Assembly: GCF_046707225.1 (NCBI RefSeq)
Contig: NZ_JBJKOP010000008.1
Span: 62,001-126,000 of the forward strand
Length of the DNA stretch: 64,000 nucleotides
Reading direction: 5' to 3'
Source of the DNA: Caproicibacter sp046707225
GTDB lineage: Bacteria > Bacillota > Clostridia > Oscillospirales > Acutalibacteraceae
This document shows, one piece after another, positions 42,252-51,594 of the stretch. Position numbers and translations under genes: made by a program. The notes under the pieces were generated by a model. It saw nothing but the letters and a program-made list of their open reading frames with translations, ran no database searches and was not told the DNA's origin. Positions within the stretch are counted from its first letter, which is position 1, and every line of letters begins with the position of its first letter.

Positions 42252-42950
42252 ATGATCTATTTAACCGCCGATACGCACGGGGAAATGAGCCGCTTCGATT
42301 CCCCGCAGATGCGCAGATTAAGGGCGGGAGATACGCTGATCGTCTGTGGGGACTTCGGATTTCTGTGGGACGGGGGAGCTGCGGAGGAAAAGGTCCTGAA
42401 AAAGCTTGGCAAAAAGAAATACCGCATCCTGTTTTTGGACGGAGCGCATGAGAACTTCGACTTGCTCGAAAGTTACCCGGTTTCCGAGTGGAACGGAGGA
42501 AAAGTCCGGCAGATCAGCGGGAATCTGTACCACCTTCTCCGCGGCCAGGTCTATGAAATTGAGGGAAAAAAGGTTTTTGCTTTCGGCGGCGGCGAGAGCA
42601 CCGAGAAGCAGTACCGCATGGAAGCGGGCAAATGGTGGGCCAGGGAAATGCCGACCATGGAGGAGATGCGCGAGGGTGCGGAAAACCTGAAGGCCGCCGG
42701 AAAAAAGGTGGATTATATTGTGACGCACACGCCGCCGCCCAGAATGGGCGCCGCTCCCGCCGAACCCGGAGCGGGCGGAAAAAACCAGCTCGAAGCGTTT
42801 TTTGAGCAGATTACAAAACAGGTCGGCTACGAAAAGTGGTTTTTCGGCTCCTTACATATGGACCGAAAGGTCACCTACAAGAATTACGCGGTGTTTCAGC
42901 AGGTCCTTCCGGCGTGGGAAAATCCCCGCAAGCATCGTTTCAAAAAGTAA
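42252..42950 (+). CDS. Calcineurin-like metallophosphoesterase
   Basis: A 232-residue phosphoesterase with the opening ADTHGE metal motif, CGDFGFLWDGG, a GAHENFD block and VTHTPPP near residue 160. Substrate unknown. The start ATG at 42252 has GGAGG 8 bases upstream; the preceding in-frame ATG contains that ribosome binding site, so it is not the start. Monocistronic. Confidence 0.85.
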   Translation: MIYLTADTHGEMSRFDSPQMRRLRAGDTLIVCGDFGFLWDGGAAEEKVLKKLGKKKYRILFLDGAHENFDLLESYPVSEWNGGKVRQISGNLYHLLRGQVYEIEGKKVFAFGGGESTEKQYRMEAGKWWAREMPTMEEMREGAENLKAAGKKVDYIVTHTPPPRMGAAPAEPGAGGKNQLEAFFEQITKQVGYEKWFFGSLHMDRKVTYKNYAVFQQVLPAWENPRKHRFKK

Positions 42951-42952
42951 AA

Positions 42953-42994
42953 AACGCTCCGGTTTCTGAGAATTGCAGAAACCGGAGCGTTTTG
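42953..42994. terminator. Strong bidirectional terminator
   Basis: AACGCTCCGGTTTCTG (42953-42968) pairs perfectly with CAGAAACCGGAGCGTT (42976-42991), with A and T tracts on either side. Confidence 0.93.
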
Positions 42995-43025
42995 TCAACA
43001 GAAGGGTGCAGTCTCTCCATGAAAG

Positions 43026-43847
43026 CTACTTTGATTGCTGATAGGATTCCGCAAACGAAATTAAATCCTGCTCGGAGATATTTTTTTGAGTGGTGATATA
43101 GATATCGACCCCGTTTTCTTCCCATTCGAGCGTGTCGCCATCGATTATTGCGGCTTTGTTCCCGTTGACGGTCAGCGTTTTTACGTCTGTGCCGCCGGTT
43201 TCAGTGGTGGTTTCCGGTGTGATCCGCCTTTCCTGAACAAATATTTTCTTGTCTCCGCTGGTGTAATAGAAATCGACATAGTCGCCGTCGATTTTCCCTT
43301 TGTCGTCTTTATAAAGTCCCGCGTGGTCGAACGCGTATCCGGATGGAATCGCAGAGGGCAGCAGAGGTTTAAAGGACAGGCTTTTTGAAGCTTTATTCGC
43401 GTCCTTTTCGGTGACGCAGCCGTCCTGCTCCGATGAATTACCGTTGCCTACAGTAACCGATCCGAGCCTCTTGCCGTTTTTATCGTAGATGTCAACGCTT
43501 TTGCCCTCCGGCATGCTGGTGATCAGGTTCCCGTTCTTATCATAGATTTCCGGCTTCGAGGGTTCCGCGTTCGGGTCTTCCTGGTAGACGATGTTGTGTC
43601 CCAGATTGATGGTCTGAAGAATTCCGTTAATCGCGGTTTTCGCAAAAGCCGTCTGGGAAAATCCGATCAGGCAGACAAGGCATGCCGCCGCGGCCGTCCA
43701 TCTGGTTGCCGATCGCGAAGCGGAGAACCCCGCCGCGCGGCGGAACCCGTTCTTCATTTTATTTTTCTCAAAACGGCTCAGCCTCGGGTTTTCCTGTTTT
43801 TCTGTTTCCTCCTGCACATCGTTGAGCAGGTCGTAAATGTTTTTCAT
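43026..43847 (-). CDS. Membrane-anchored anti-sigma factor-like protein
   Basis: A 273-residue protein: a cytoplasmic N-terminal part of about 50 residues, one membrane segment (about 51-68), and an extracytoplasmic domain containing two short repeats (EIYDKNGNLITS and DIYDKNGKRLGS) and a C-terminal domain resembling DUF4367. Its start overlaps the sigma-factor stop (ATGA), the arrangement of cognate ECF sigma/anti-sigma pairs. RBS GGGAGGT. Confidence 0.75.
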   Translation of the reverse strand: MKNIYDLLNDVQEETEKQENPRLSRFEKNKMKNGFRRAAGFSASRSATRWTAAAACLVCLIGFSQTAFAKTAINGILQTINLGHNIVYQEDPNAEPSKPEIYDKNGNLITSMPEGKSVDIYDKNGKRLGSVTVGNGNSSEQDGCVTEKDANKASKSLSFKPLLPSAIPSGYAFDHAGLYKDDKGKIDGDYVDFYYTSGDKKIFVQERRITPETTTETGGTDVKTLTVNGNKAAIIDGDTLEWEENGVDIYITTQKNISEQDLISFAESYQQSK

Positions 43848-44398
43848 GGTTTTACCTCCCTGATTTGTTTCAGTTTTTTTCTTCCTCGGGACAGACGGTT
43901 GTATAAGGCGGATACCTTGATGTTTCGCTCCCGCGCGAGCTGGTCGGCCGGCTTTTCGCGGACATAGCAGTCCCAGAACAGCCTGCGGTCCTCTTCCGGA
44001 AGCTCCCGGAGCAAATCCAGAACCGCTTCGCGTACCTCGCTGCCGAATTCCGGCTGCGGTGCGGCGGAGCAATCCAGTTCCTCGTAATTCAGAGGAAGCT
44101 CGTTCCGGTATTTGATGCTTCTGCGCAGACAGTCGATTGCTTTGTACCGGCAGACCGCCGCCAGCCAGCCCGTAAAGTTGTTTTTTGTACTGTCAAAATG
44201 ACCGATCTCGTTCCACACCGCGAGAAGGATGTCGTTTTCACACTCTTCCCACTGGTTCGGCAAAGACGACAGGCGTTTTCGCACAATGGACCGGATCATG
44301 CCGCCGTAGGAATCAATTACATAATCCAGTGCCCGTTCGTCCCGTGCGGTCAGCCGGTCCACGAAGTTTTCACGAGTTATCTTTTTTGCATCAAACAT
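43844..44398 (-). CDS. ECF-type RNA polymerase sigma factor
   Basis: A 184-residue sigma factor with region 2 (about 25-95: YVIDSYGGMIRSIVRKRL, WLAAVCRYKAIDCLRR) and region 4 (about 120-180: LRELPEEDRRLFWDCYVREKPADQLARERNIKVSALYNRLSRGRKKL). It is probably held inactive by the membrane protein encoded just downstream. No downstream regulon genes share the operon. Confidence 0.9.
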   Translation of the reverse strand: MFDAKKITRENFVDRLTARDERALDYVIDSYGGMIRSIVRKRLSSLPNQWEECENDILLAVWNEIGHFDSTKNNFTGWLAAVCRYKAIDCLRRSIKYRNELPLNYEELDCSAAPQPEFGSEVREAVLDLLRELPEEDRRLFWDCYVREKPADQLARERNIKVSALYNRLSRGRKKLKQIREVKP

Positions 44399-44474
44399 GT
44401 TTTCTCCTTTTCTGCCGTTCCCTGCAAAATTGGCGCGCTCATCTTTACAATTCGCACGCGTTCAATGAAATCTA

Positions 44475-44506
44475 TCAAAAAAGGCCGCGTTTTTTCAAAC
44501 GCAGCC
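44475..44506 (-). terminator. Terminator of recG
   Basis: On the minus strand GGCTGCGTTT pairs with AACGCGGCC and is followed by TTTTTTGATAG. Confidence 0.85.
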
Positions 44507-44515
44507 TAAAAATTT

Positions 44516-46546
44516 TCAATCCGTCCAGTTTTCAAAGAGCTGCCTTACCTCTGCCCGCAGTCCCCGGTGCTCCGGCAGAGAGAGCTCCGGGTCCGAACCG
44601 GATATTTCTTTCGCGACCGACTGAGCTTCCCGCAGGGGGTCCATGTCCGTCATCATATCCGCGATTCTCAAATCGGGAAGTCCGTGCTGCCGGTTTCCGA
44701 AAAAGTCGCCGGGCCCGCGGAGTTTCAGGTCCTCCTCCGCGATACGGAACCCGTCGGAGGTGGAGCACATAATTTTCAGCCGTGCGAGGGCTTCGTCGTT
44801 CTGTGCCGCGGAAATCAGGATGCAGGTTGACGCGTGAGTCCCGCGCCCAATGCGTCCCCGCAGCTGATGCAGCTGGGAAAGGCCGTAGCGTTCCGCGTTC
44901 TCGACCAGCATGACCGTGGCGTTCGGCACGTCGACCCCAACTTCCACGACCGTAGTGGAAACCAGAACGTCGGTTTTCCCCCGGGAAAACCGATCCATCA
45001 CCGCTTCTTTTTCCTTTGACTTCATCTTTCCGTGCAGCATGGCGATTCTGCAGTCCGGCAGCCATTTGTTCTTCAGAAGCTCCGCGTAAGCCGTCACGCT
45101 TGCCAGATCGCTGCCGCCCTCTTCAATCGTGGGGCAGATGATGTAGCACTGCCTGTTCTTTTGTATCTGCTTTTTAACAAAGTTGAAAACGCGCGTGCGG
45201 TAATCCGGCGTTACGGCGTAGGTCTCTGTTTTCTGCCTGCCCGGCGGCAGCTCGTCCAGTACGGAAAGGTCCAGATCGCCGTAAATCATCAGGGCGAGCG
45301 TTCGGGGAATCGGCGTCGCGCTCATAATCAGCATATGGGGGCGGCCGCCTTTCGCGGCGAGTGCCGCCCGCTGGGTGACCCCGAACCGGTGCTGTTCGTC
45401 CGTGACTACAAGACCCAGCCGGAGGAATTTTACCTCGGACGAAATCAGCGCGTGCGTGCCGATCAACAGGTCGATTTCACCGCAGGCAAGCGCGGCGCGC
45501 AGCTTCTTCTTTTCGGCGGCGGGGAGAGAGCCGGTCAGAAGGCCGACCCGTATTCCCGCGGGGGACAGCAGCGCTGAAAGCGTTTGCGCGTGCTGCCGTG
45601 CGAGAATTTCCGTCGGAGCCATCAGCGCCGCCTGCATGCCGTTGCGAATCGCGGAGTAACACAGGGCGGCGGCCACGGCCGTTTTGCCGGAACCGACGTC
45701 TCCCTGAATCAGGCGGTTCATCGGGAAACCGCCGAGCAGGTCAGCCATTGCTTCCCGAACGGCCCTTTTCTGGGCGTCCGTGGGCGAAAAAGGCAGCAAA
45801 CTGTAAAATTCCCCTGTGAAGTCTTTTTGAAGCTGAAACCGGCTTCTGGAGCGGGAACGGCCCCCGATTTTCAAAAGACCGAGCTGCAAAACCAAAAGCT
45901 CTTCGAAAATCAGCCGCCTTCTTGCCAGCGCGAGTGATTCCATCGTTGCGGGGAAATGAATGTTTTTCAGAGCAAAATCCAGGCGGGGAAGGGAATGCTC
46001 TTTTCGCAGCATCGGCGGAATCGGGTCGCGGACCGGGTCCGGCAGCAGACGGAGCGCCTCGCGGACCGCGTTTCCGATCATCCGGCTGGAAAGGCCGTTT
46101 GTTTGGCGGTACACAGGCAGGACCGGGGGACAGGATTCAGCCGGATAAAACTCCGGCGAAGCCATCTCCCGTTTGAGGAAATTAGCGGTTACTTTGCCGT
46201 AAAAAAGATAGGTTTCGTTTTCCCTCAGCAGGTTCATGACGAAACGGTTGTTGAAGAAAGTCAGTTCCAGGGTGCTTTCCCCGTCGTCCGCACGGGCCTT
46301 GTAGAGCGTCATTCCCCCGCGGATTCGAGTTTCACGGGGCGCCTGAATCACGGTTGCCCGGACGGCGCAGGGCGTTCCCAGCGGAGCGGTACGGATGGTT
46401 AAGGGGTGGCTCAGGTCCTCATAGGCTCGGGGGTACAGACGCAGCAAAGCGCCGACCGACGGCGCGCCGAGCTTTCGAAAAAGCTCCGCGCGCCGTTTGC
46501 CGACGCCTTTCAGTGTTTGTATTTCCTGTCCGTATAGGCTGGCCAT
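44516..46546 (-). CDS. recG: ATP-dependent DNA helicase RecG
   Basis: Remodels stalled replication forks and branched DNA. 676 residues: N-terminal wedge/OB domain (about 50-150), SF2 helicase core with Walker A GDVGSGKTAVAAA, DEQHRFG box, MSATPIPRTLAL, and the C-terminal QLRGRIGRGTHAS and TSDGFRIAEEDLKLRGPGDFFG motifs. Start ATG is 47 bases after fakA; the fakA-recG order is conserved in Firmicutes. Confidence 0.96.
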   Translation of the reverse strand: MASLYGQEIQTLKGVGKRRAELFRKLGAPSVGALLRLYPRAYEDLSHPLTIRTAPLGTPCAVRATVIQAPRETRIRGGMTLYKARADDGESTLELTFFNNRFVMNLLRENETYLFYGKVTANFLKREMASPEFYPAESCPPVLPVYRQTNGLSSRMIGNAVREALRLLPDPVRDPIPPMLRKEHSLPRLDFALKNIHFPATMESLALARRRLIFEELLVLQLGLLKIGGRSRSRSRFQLQKDFTGEFYSLLPFSPTDAQKRAVREAMADLLGGFPMNRLIQGDVGSGKTAVAAALCYSAIRNGMQAALMAPTEILARQHAQTLSALLSPAGIRVGLLTGSLPAAEKKKLRAALACGEIDLLIGTHALISSEVKFLRLGLVVTDEQHRFGVTQRAALAAKGGRPHMLIMSATPIPRTLALMIYGDLDLSVLDELPPGRQKTETYAVTPDYRTRVFNFVKKQIQKNRQCYIICPTIEEGGSDLASVTAYAELLKNKWLPDCRIAMLHGKMKSKEKEAVMDRFSRGKTDVLVSTTVVEVGVDVPNATVMLVENAERYGLSQLHQLRGRIGRGTHASTCILISAAQNDEALARLKIMCSTSDGFRIAEEDLKLRGPGDFFGNRQHGLPDLRIADMMTDMDPLREAQSVAKEISGSDPELSLPEHRGLRAEVRQLFENWTD

Positions 46547-46593
46547 TTTACCACCTGCAAAACATTTTTTGGCAACTCAGGCGGGCATGGCTT

Positions 46594-48279
46594 TCATTCA
46601 ACCGAAACAACAAAGTAGTAGACCGGCTGTCCGCCGTTGACAAGGGTGATTTCAATATCGCCGCTGACTTTGGCCTTGATGCGGTTATATGCGTCGTTCG
46701 CCATTTCATCGGTCACATCCGCGCCGTATATCAGCGTGATAAACGAGGTTCCGCGTCCCACCATGGAGCGTGTCAGCTTGGAACAGGCGTGAACCACGTC
46801 CTTGCTCTTCTCAATCAGGCTTAATTTGCCGTTCACCAGTCCCAGCGTGTCCCCTTCGTGAATTCTTTTTCCCCCGAATTCGGAGTCGCGGGCCGCGAAC
46901 GTCACGGTGCCGGTCTCAACGCCGGACGCTGCTTCCATCATGCCGACGGTGTTAACTTCGACGCTTCCGTCCGGATTATAGGCCAGCAGCGCGGAAAGGC
47001 CCTGCGGAATCGTCCGGGTCGGCAGTACAATCACCTTTCGGTCCTGAATCAGAGGAATGGTCTGCTCAGCAGCCAGAATGATGTTTTTGTTATTCGGCAG
47101 AATGATGACGGTCTTCGCCGGAGTCGCAAGGACCGCGGCCATCAGTTCCTCGGTGCTTGGATTCATGGTCTGCCCGCCGCTGACCACCTGCGCGCAGCCC
47201 AGGTCGGAAAAAAGCGTTTGCAGACCTTCGCCCGCGGCGACCGCCACAAAACCGACTTCTTCCACCGGCTCCGCCGGTTCCGGAGCCGCTGATCTTGCTT
47301 TGGCGGCTTCGTTTTCCTCGGCGTTTTTCCGGTGCTGCTCTTTCATATTATCAATTTTTACCGTCAGCAGCTGCCCGTAGGCAAGGCCCGCTTCCAATGC
47401 GTTGCCCGGATCCTCCGTGTGTACGTGAACCTTGATGATTTCGTCATCGTCCACAACGAGGACGCAGTCGCCCATGCTTTCAAGGTAGGTTCGAAGGTCC
47501 TGTGGGTCTTTCGCGCATTCGGAATTCCGCCCGATGATGAACTCGGTGCAGTAGGTGAAGTTAATCACTTCGTCGAATTCGGCGGCCGCGTTGCGGAAAA
47601 AGTCGCTGTCCAATGTCCTGCTCTTGCCGGGCTGATCGCCTTCCGCCTCCGGCATTTCGTTTGAAATCACGGTGTGGTCACGGAATACGCTCAGCATACC
47701 GTCAAAAATATGGCACAAGCCTTTGCCCCCGGCGTCGACAACGCCGGCGCGTTTCAGAACGGGGAGGAGCTCCGGAGTTTTGGCAAGCGCTTCCTGTGCT
47801 CCTCTGCAAATGGCTTCCCATACCGCTACGGGGTCGTCATCGTCAAGCGCGGCGGCCTTTCCTGCTTCGCATGCGATCCGTGAAACGGTCAGAATCGTGC
47901 CTTCGGTCGGTTTCATAACCGCCTTATATGCGGCCTCCACGCCAACGCCGAGAGCCGAGGCAAGGTCGGAGCCGCCGACTTCCTCCATCCCCTCCACGCC
48001 TTTCGCGAATCCGCGGAACAGCAGAGAAAGAATAACGCCCGAATTTCCCCTCGCGCCGCGCAGAAGGGCGCCGGAGGCGATCTTTGCGACTTCCCCGGCG
48101 GAACTTGACGTTGTTTTAGCCAGCTCTGCGGCGGCGGAGCCCATCGTCATGGACATATTGGTTCCCGTATCTCCATCCGGGACAGGGAAAATGTTAAGTT
48201 CATCGACCGATGTTTTATAGCGGATTATATTATTTGCACCGGATATGATAGCGTTTTTCAAATCAATCCCGTTTATCAC
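46594..48279 (-). CDS. fakA: Fatty acid kinase catalytic subunit FakA (DAK2/YloV family)
   Basis: A 561-residue protein: N-terminal DhaL-type kinase domain (about 1-200) with the ATP/metal motif NIFPVPDGDTGTNMSMTM, a middle domain, and a C-terminal DegV-like domain (about 330-560). FakA phosphorylates fatty acids bound to a FakB protein; no fakB gene lies in the window. The Asp23/Gls24 gene often found before it is absent. Confidence 0.92.
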   Translation of the reverse strand: MINGIDLKNAIISGANNIIRYKTSVDELNIFPVPDGDTGTNMSMTMGSAAAELAKTTSSSAGEVAKIASGALLRGARGNSGVILSLLFRGFAKGVEGMEEVGGSDLASALGVGVEAAYKAVMKPTEGTILTVSRIACEAGKAAALDDDDPVAVWEAICRGAQEALAKTPELLPVLKRAGVVDAGGKGLCHIFDGMLSVFRDHTVISNEMPEAEGDQPGKSRTLDSDFFRNAAAEFDEVINFTYCTEFIIGRNSECAKDPQDLRTYLESMGDCVLVVDDDEIIKVHVHTEDPGNALEAGLAYGQLLTVKIDNMKEQHRKNAEENEAAKARSAAPEPAEPVEEVGFVAVAAGEGLQTLFSDLGCAQVVSGGQTMNPSTEELMAAVLATPAKTVIILPNNKNIILAAEQTIPLIQDRKVIVLPTRTIPQGLSALLAYNPDGSVEVNTVGMMEAASGVETGTVTFAARDSEFGGKRIHEGDTLGLVNGKLSLIEKSKDVVHACSKLTRSMVGRGTSFITLIYGADVTDEMANDAYNRIKAKVSGDIEITLVNGGQPVYYFVVSVE

Positions 48280-48405
48280 TTTGTCAGCACTCCCTCAATT
48301 CTAACAGCGGTTAAAACCCGGTTCGGTCCGGTTTCATATCGACTATTATACCATACACTTCCATTGGATTCAATCTTTAATAATTTGCCGGAATGAAAGC
48401 GGAAA

Positions 48406-48437
48406 ATAAAAATATCCCCACGTAAAGTGAGGATATC
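48406..48437 (-). terminator. Terminator of spoVS
   Basis: On the minus strand GATATCCTCAC-TTTAC-GTGGGGATAT followed by TTTTATTTTC. Confidence 0.8.
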
Positions 48438-48445
48438 GGCATGTA

Positions 48446-48706
48446 TTACCGGGGTTCTACGATGAGCTTGATTGCGGTGCGTTCCTCGCCGTCGATTGTG
48501 ACGCTTGCAAAAGCCGGGGTACATATTGCGTCAATTCCCGATGGCGCCAGATAACCGCGCGCGATAGCTATGGCTTTGATAGCCTGATTGGTGGCGCCGG
48601 CGCCGACGGCCTGGATTTCCACCGCGCCGGATTCCCGGATGACCCCCGCAACCGCGCCGGCAACGGAATTAGGCGCCGATTTTGACGACACTTTTAAGAT
48701 TTCCAT
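48446..48706 (-). CDS. spoVS: Stage V sporulation protein S
   Basis: An 86-residue Alba-like protein nearly identical in pattern to Bacillus SpoVS (MEILKVSSKSAPNSVAGAVAGV, GAGATNQAIKAIAIARGYL). It promotes dehydration and spore coat assembly after septation. RBS GGAGG; own promoter and terminator. Confidence 0.97.
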   Translation of the reverse strand: MEILKVSSKSAPNSVAGAVAGVIRESGAVEIQAVGAGATNQAIKAIAIARGYLAPSGIDAICTPAFASVTIDGEERTAIKLIVEPR

Positions 48707-48737
48707 AAGCTATCCTCCAACTTTTTTTAATAGTAAT

Positions 48738-48766
48738 ATCATAAATCGAAAAAAAAGTTTTTGCAA
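48738..48766 (-). promoter_or_regulatory. Promoter of spoVS
   Basis: On the minus strand TTGCAA (48766-48761), 17-base spacer, TATGAT (48743-48738). A sporulation-type (sigma-H) promoter could also lie in this A+T-rich region. Confidence 0.5.
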
Positions 48767-48826
48767 GATATTTTATAAAAAATAATTATATTATCAAAAT
48801 TTAGACAGCGATATTACCAAACTTTA

Positions 48827-49594
48827 TCATGAGATTTGTAGCCTTTCGATGGAAATCGTCTTTCCCGTCTTTTCATCGATGGAAAAAACAGCGCCGTCAA
48901 TCCGGCAGTCGCCGTCCGCCAGCTCAAAGCGGACCGGCATTTTTGTCCTCATTTTCTGAATAGTAAGTTCCGGTTTGACCCCCAGCACGGATTGAACCGG
49001 GCCGGTCATTCCCAGGTCCGAAAGATACCCCGTGCCACCGGGAAGAATTGTTTCATCTGCGGTTTGCACATGGGTATGCGTGCCGAAAACCGCCGTAACA
49101 CGGCCGTCGAGGTAGTAGGCCAGAGAACGCTTTTCTCCGGTCGCCTCGGCATGAAAGTCAACCAGTGTGATTTTCGGTACGCCCGCCGAGAGAATCCGGT
49201 CGGCAGCGTCGAAAGGAGATTCCATGCTTTCCATGTAAACAACTCCGATCAGATTCAGAACGCCTACCTGAATCCGCCCGAGATCGATGACTTCAAAACC
49301 CTTTCCGGGCGCGGAGGAAGGAAAATTCGCGGGGCGGAGCAGAGCCGGGCAGGAATCGTAAAGATCGTAGCTCTCCCTGCGGCGAAAGCTGTGGTTGCCT
49401 GATGTAATAACATCCACGCCGCTGTCGAACAGATGATGAACGGACGCGGGGGTCAGTCCGTTGCCGTCGGCGGAGTTTTCCCCGTTCGCGATGACCAGAT
49501 CGATCCCTTTCATTTTTTTGACGGCCGGCAGGTGACTGCGCAGAAAATTGCAGCCGATGCTGCCGACCACGTCTCCGATTGCCAATATATTCAC
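48827..49594 (-). CDS. ymdB: YmdB-type metallophosphoesterase (2',3'-cyclic nucleotide phosphodiesterase)
   Basis: A 255-residue phosphoesterase of the TIGR00282 family: ILAIGDVVGSIG, IANGENSADGNGLT, TSGNHSFRR and FGTHTHVQTADE carry the metal ligands. In Bacillus the homologue hydrolyses 2',3'-cAMP and affects biofilm and motility decisions. It lies directly after rny, the conserved rny-ymdB pair. Start GTG at 49594 with GGGGGT 6 bases upstream. Confidence 0.93.
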   Translation of the reverse strand: MNILAIGDVVGSIGCNFLRSHLPAVKKMKGIDLVIANGENSADGNGLTPASVHHLFDSGVDVITSGNHSFRRRESYDLYDSCPALLRPANFPSSAPGKGFEVIDLGRIQVGVLNLIGVVYMESMESPFDAADRILSAGVPKITLVDFHAEATGEKRSLAYYLDGRVTAVFGTHTHVQTADETILPGGTGYLSDLGMTGPVQSVLGVKPELTIQKMRTKMPVRFELADGDCRIDGAVFSIDEKTGKTISIERLQIS

Positions 49595-49625
49595 TTGATT
49601 ACCCCCAAAGATGAAAACTCCGGAT

Positions 49626-49652
49626 AAAAAAAGGGAACAGCACTCTGTTCCC
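49626..49652 (-). terminator. Terminator between rny and ymdB
   Basis: On the minus strand GGGAACAG-AGTG-CTGTTCCC followed by TTTTTTT. A further stable hairpin GCACAGGAG/CTCCTGTGC (49673-49697) precedes it in the rny 3' region. It must be leaky or ymdB has its own promoter. Confidence 0.85.
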
Positions 49653-49735
49653 CTGTCGTTCCAAAATGTTTGCACAGGAGAGAAGTTCCTCCTGTGCCAC
49701 AGCCTGCACCGCAGCTTCAGCTGACGGATGAAATT

Positions 49736-51295
49736 TCATTTTGCGTATTCAATCGCTCTGCTTTCACGGATTATGGTAACCTTGATCTGGCCCGGATATT
49801 CCAAATCACTTTCGATTTTTTTACAGATATCCCGTGCCAGAAGCACCATTTTGTCATCGCCGACGGATTCCGGTTTTACCATGATCCTGATTTCGCGGCC
49901 CGCCTGAATGGCATAGCTTCGGTCGACTCCGTCAAACGAGGAGGCAACGGCCTCCAGCTTTTCCAGACGCTTAATGTAGTTCTCCAGGTTTTCCCGCCTT
50001 GCCCCCGGCCGCGCCGCGCTGATTGCGTCTGCGGCCTGAACCAGACAGGCGACGATCGTTTTGGCTTCAACGTCTCCGTGATGGGCCTGTATCGCGTGTA
50101 CCACCGCGTCGCTTTCCTTATATTTGCGAGCCATATCGACGCCGATGTCGACATGGGAACCTTCGATTTCATGATCCAGCGCTTTGCCGATATCATGCAG
50201 CAGACCGGCTCTGCGCGCAACGGTTGGGTCCAACCCGAGTTCGCTTGCCATCATGCCGGCAAGATAGGCGACTTCAAGGGAATGGTTCAAAACATTCTGG
50301 CCGTAGCTGGTGCGGTAACGCAGCCGTCCCAGCAGCTTCACAAGTTCAGGGTGTACGCCGTTGACGCCGGCTTCAATCACGGCGTGCTCGCCTTCCTGCT
50401 TAATGGTGGCGTCCACCTCTCGACGAGCCTTTTCGATTGTTTCTTCAATCCGTGCGGGATGAATTCTTCCGTCTGCAATCAGGTGTTCCAGGGCGATGCG
50501 AGCCACTTCGCGGCGGACCGGTTCGAAACAGGACAAAGTAATCGCTTCCGGCGTGTCGTCGATAATCAGGTCGACGCCGGTCATGGTCTCAATCGCGCGG
50601 ATATTTCTTCCCTCGCGGCCGATAATCCTGCCCTTCATTTCATCATTCGGCAGCGGCACGACGGAGATGGTGGCTTCCGCGACATGGTCCGCGGCGCAGC
50701 GCTGAATTGCGGTCGAAATAATCTCCCGCGCGGCTTTTTCTGATTCTTCCCTCGTCTGCTGATCGAATTCCATCAATTTGACAGCTTTTTCATGAGTTAA
50801 CTCATTTTCAAGATTGTTCAGAAGATAATCCTTTGCCTGATCCTTGGTGAAACCCGAAATCCGTTCCAGCATTTCAAACTGACTCTTTTTCAAAGCTTCC
50901 GCTTCGCCAAGGCGTTCTTCCACATGTTTCAGCTTATTGTTCAGGATTTCATCCTTGGCTTCCAGACTTTCCGTCTTTTTGTCAAGCGTCTCTTCCTTTT
51001 GCTGAATGCGGCGTTCCTGCCGCTGTATTTCTTTCCGGCGCTCATTCAGTTCGCGCTCGGATTCCGTCCTTTGGCGGTGGATTTCATCTTTTCCCTCCAG
51101 AATTGCTTCCTTTTTCTTCGCTTCCGCCGTCTTGATCGCATCGCTTACAATCCGCTTTGCTTCCTGCTCCGCCGAACCGATGGTATACTCGGCAATCTTT
51201 TTGCGGTGAGCGACCCCCCCGAGGAAGGATATAACCGCGGCCACGGCGGCGGCTGCGACGACAGCGATAATACAGGTAATGAGAGTAACAGTCAA
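49736..51295 (-). CDS. rny: Ribonuclease Y
   Basis: The membrane-bound endoribonuclease initiating mRNA decay in Firmicutes. 519 residues (Bacillus RNase Y: 520): an N-terminal membrane helix (about 3-24), long coiled coil (about 30-190), KH domain with GRIIGREGRNIRAIE, and HD domain with HSLEVAYLAGMMA and GLLHDIGKALDHE. The TTG at 51295 is chosen because AGGAGG lies 9 bases upstream and it restores the expected length; an upstream ATG would add a basic peptide and contains that site. Confidence 0.96.
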   Translation of the reverse strand: MTVTLITCIIAVVAAAAVAAVISFLGGVAHRKKIAEYTIGSAEQEAKRIVSDAIKTAEAKKKEAILEGKDEIHRQRTESERELNERRKEIQRQERRIQQKEETLDKKTESLEAKDEILNNKLKHVEERLGEAEALKKSQFEMLERISGFTKDQAKDYLLNNLENELTHEKAVKLMEFDQQTREESEKAAREIISTAIQRCAADHVAEATISVVPLPNDEMKGRIIGREGRNIRAIETMTGVDLIIDDTPEAITLSCFEPVRREVARIALEHLIADGRIHPARIEETIEKARREVDATIKQEGEHAVIEAGVNGVHPELVKLLGRLRYRTSYGQNVLNHSLEVAYLAGMMASELGLDPTVARRAGLLHDIGKALDHEIEGSHVDIGVDMARKYKESDAVVHAIQAHHGDVEAKTIVACLVQAADAISAARPGARRENLENYIKRLEKLEAVASSFDGVDRSYAIQAGREIRIMVKPESVGDDKMVLLARDICKKIESDLEYPGQIKVTIIRESRAIEYAK

Positions 51296-51407
51296 ATTTT
51301 GGCACCTCCTTTTCCTTTTCTTCATAATAAAAATTTAATAAATCATAAAAATTGGGTATCATGGGTGCGTTATCCCATAAAATGCAAAATATTGCATCAT
51401 AAAAATA

Positions 51408-51437
51408 ATTGTATTACTTTCCATGCCGGTCTGTCAA
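51408..51437 (-). promoter_or_regulatory. Promoter of rny
   Basis: On the minus strand TTGACA (51437-51432), 18-base spacer, TACAAT (51413-51408). The leader contains the palindrome TGCAAAATATTGCA (51383-51396). Confidence 0.6.
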
Positions 51438-51527
51438 GAAATTTGCTTAGAAATGCTTCCTGAGTTTTCATAATTTAGGACATGCTGCAAAATGATTGCC
51501 GCATTGTTTGGAAATCCGGTTGCCACG

Positions 51528-51556
51528 TTGACATTTTATGCATAAGGTGCTACTAT
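51528..51556 (+). promoter_or_regulatory. Promoter of thrS
   Basis: TTGACA (51528-51533), 17-base spacer, TACTAT (51551-51556) with extended TGC; the T-box leader follows. Confidence 0.6.
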
Positions 51557-51594
51557 AATAATCATTATAAAAGATCTTTATATTCAGGGATTCA

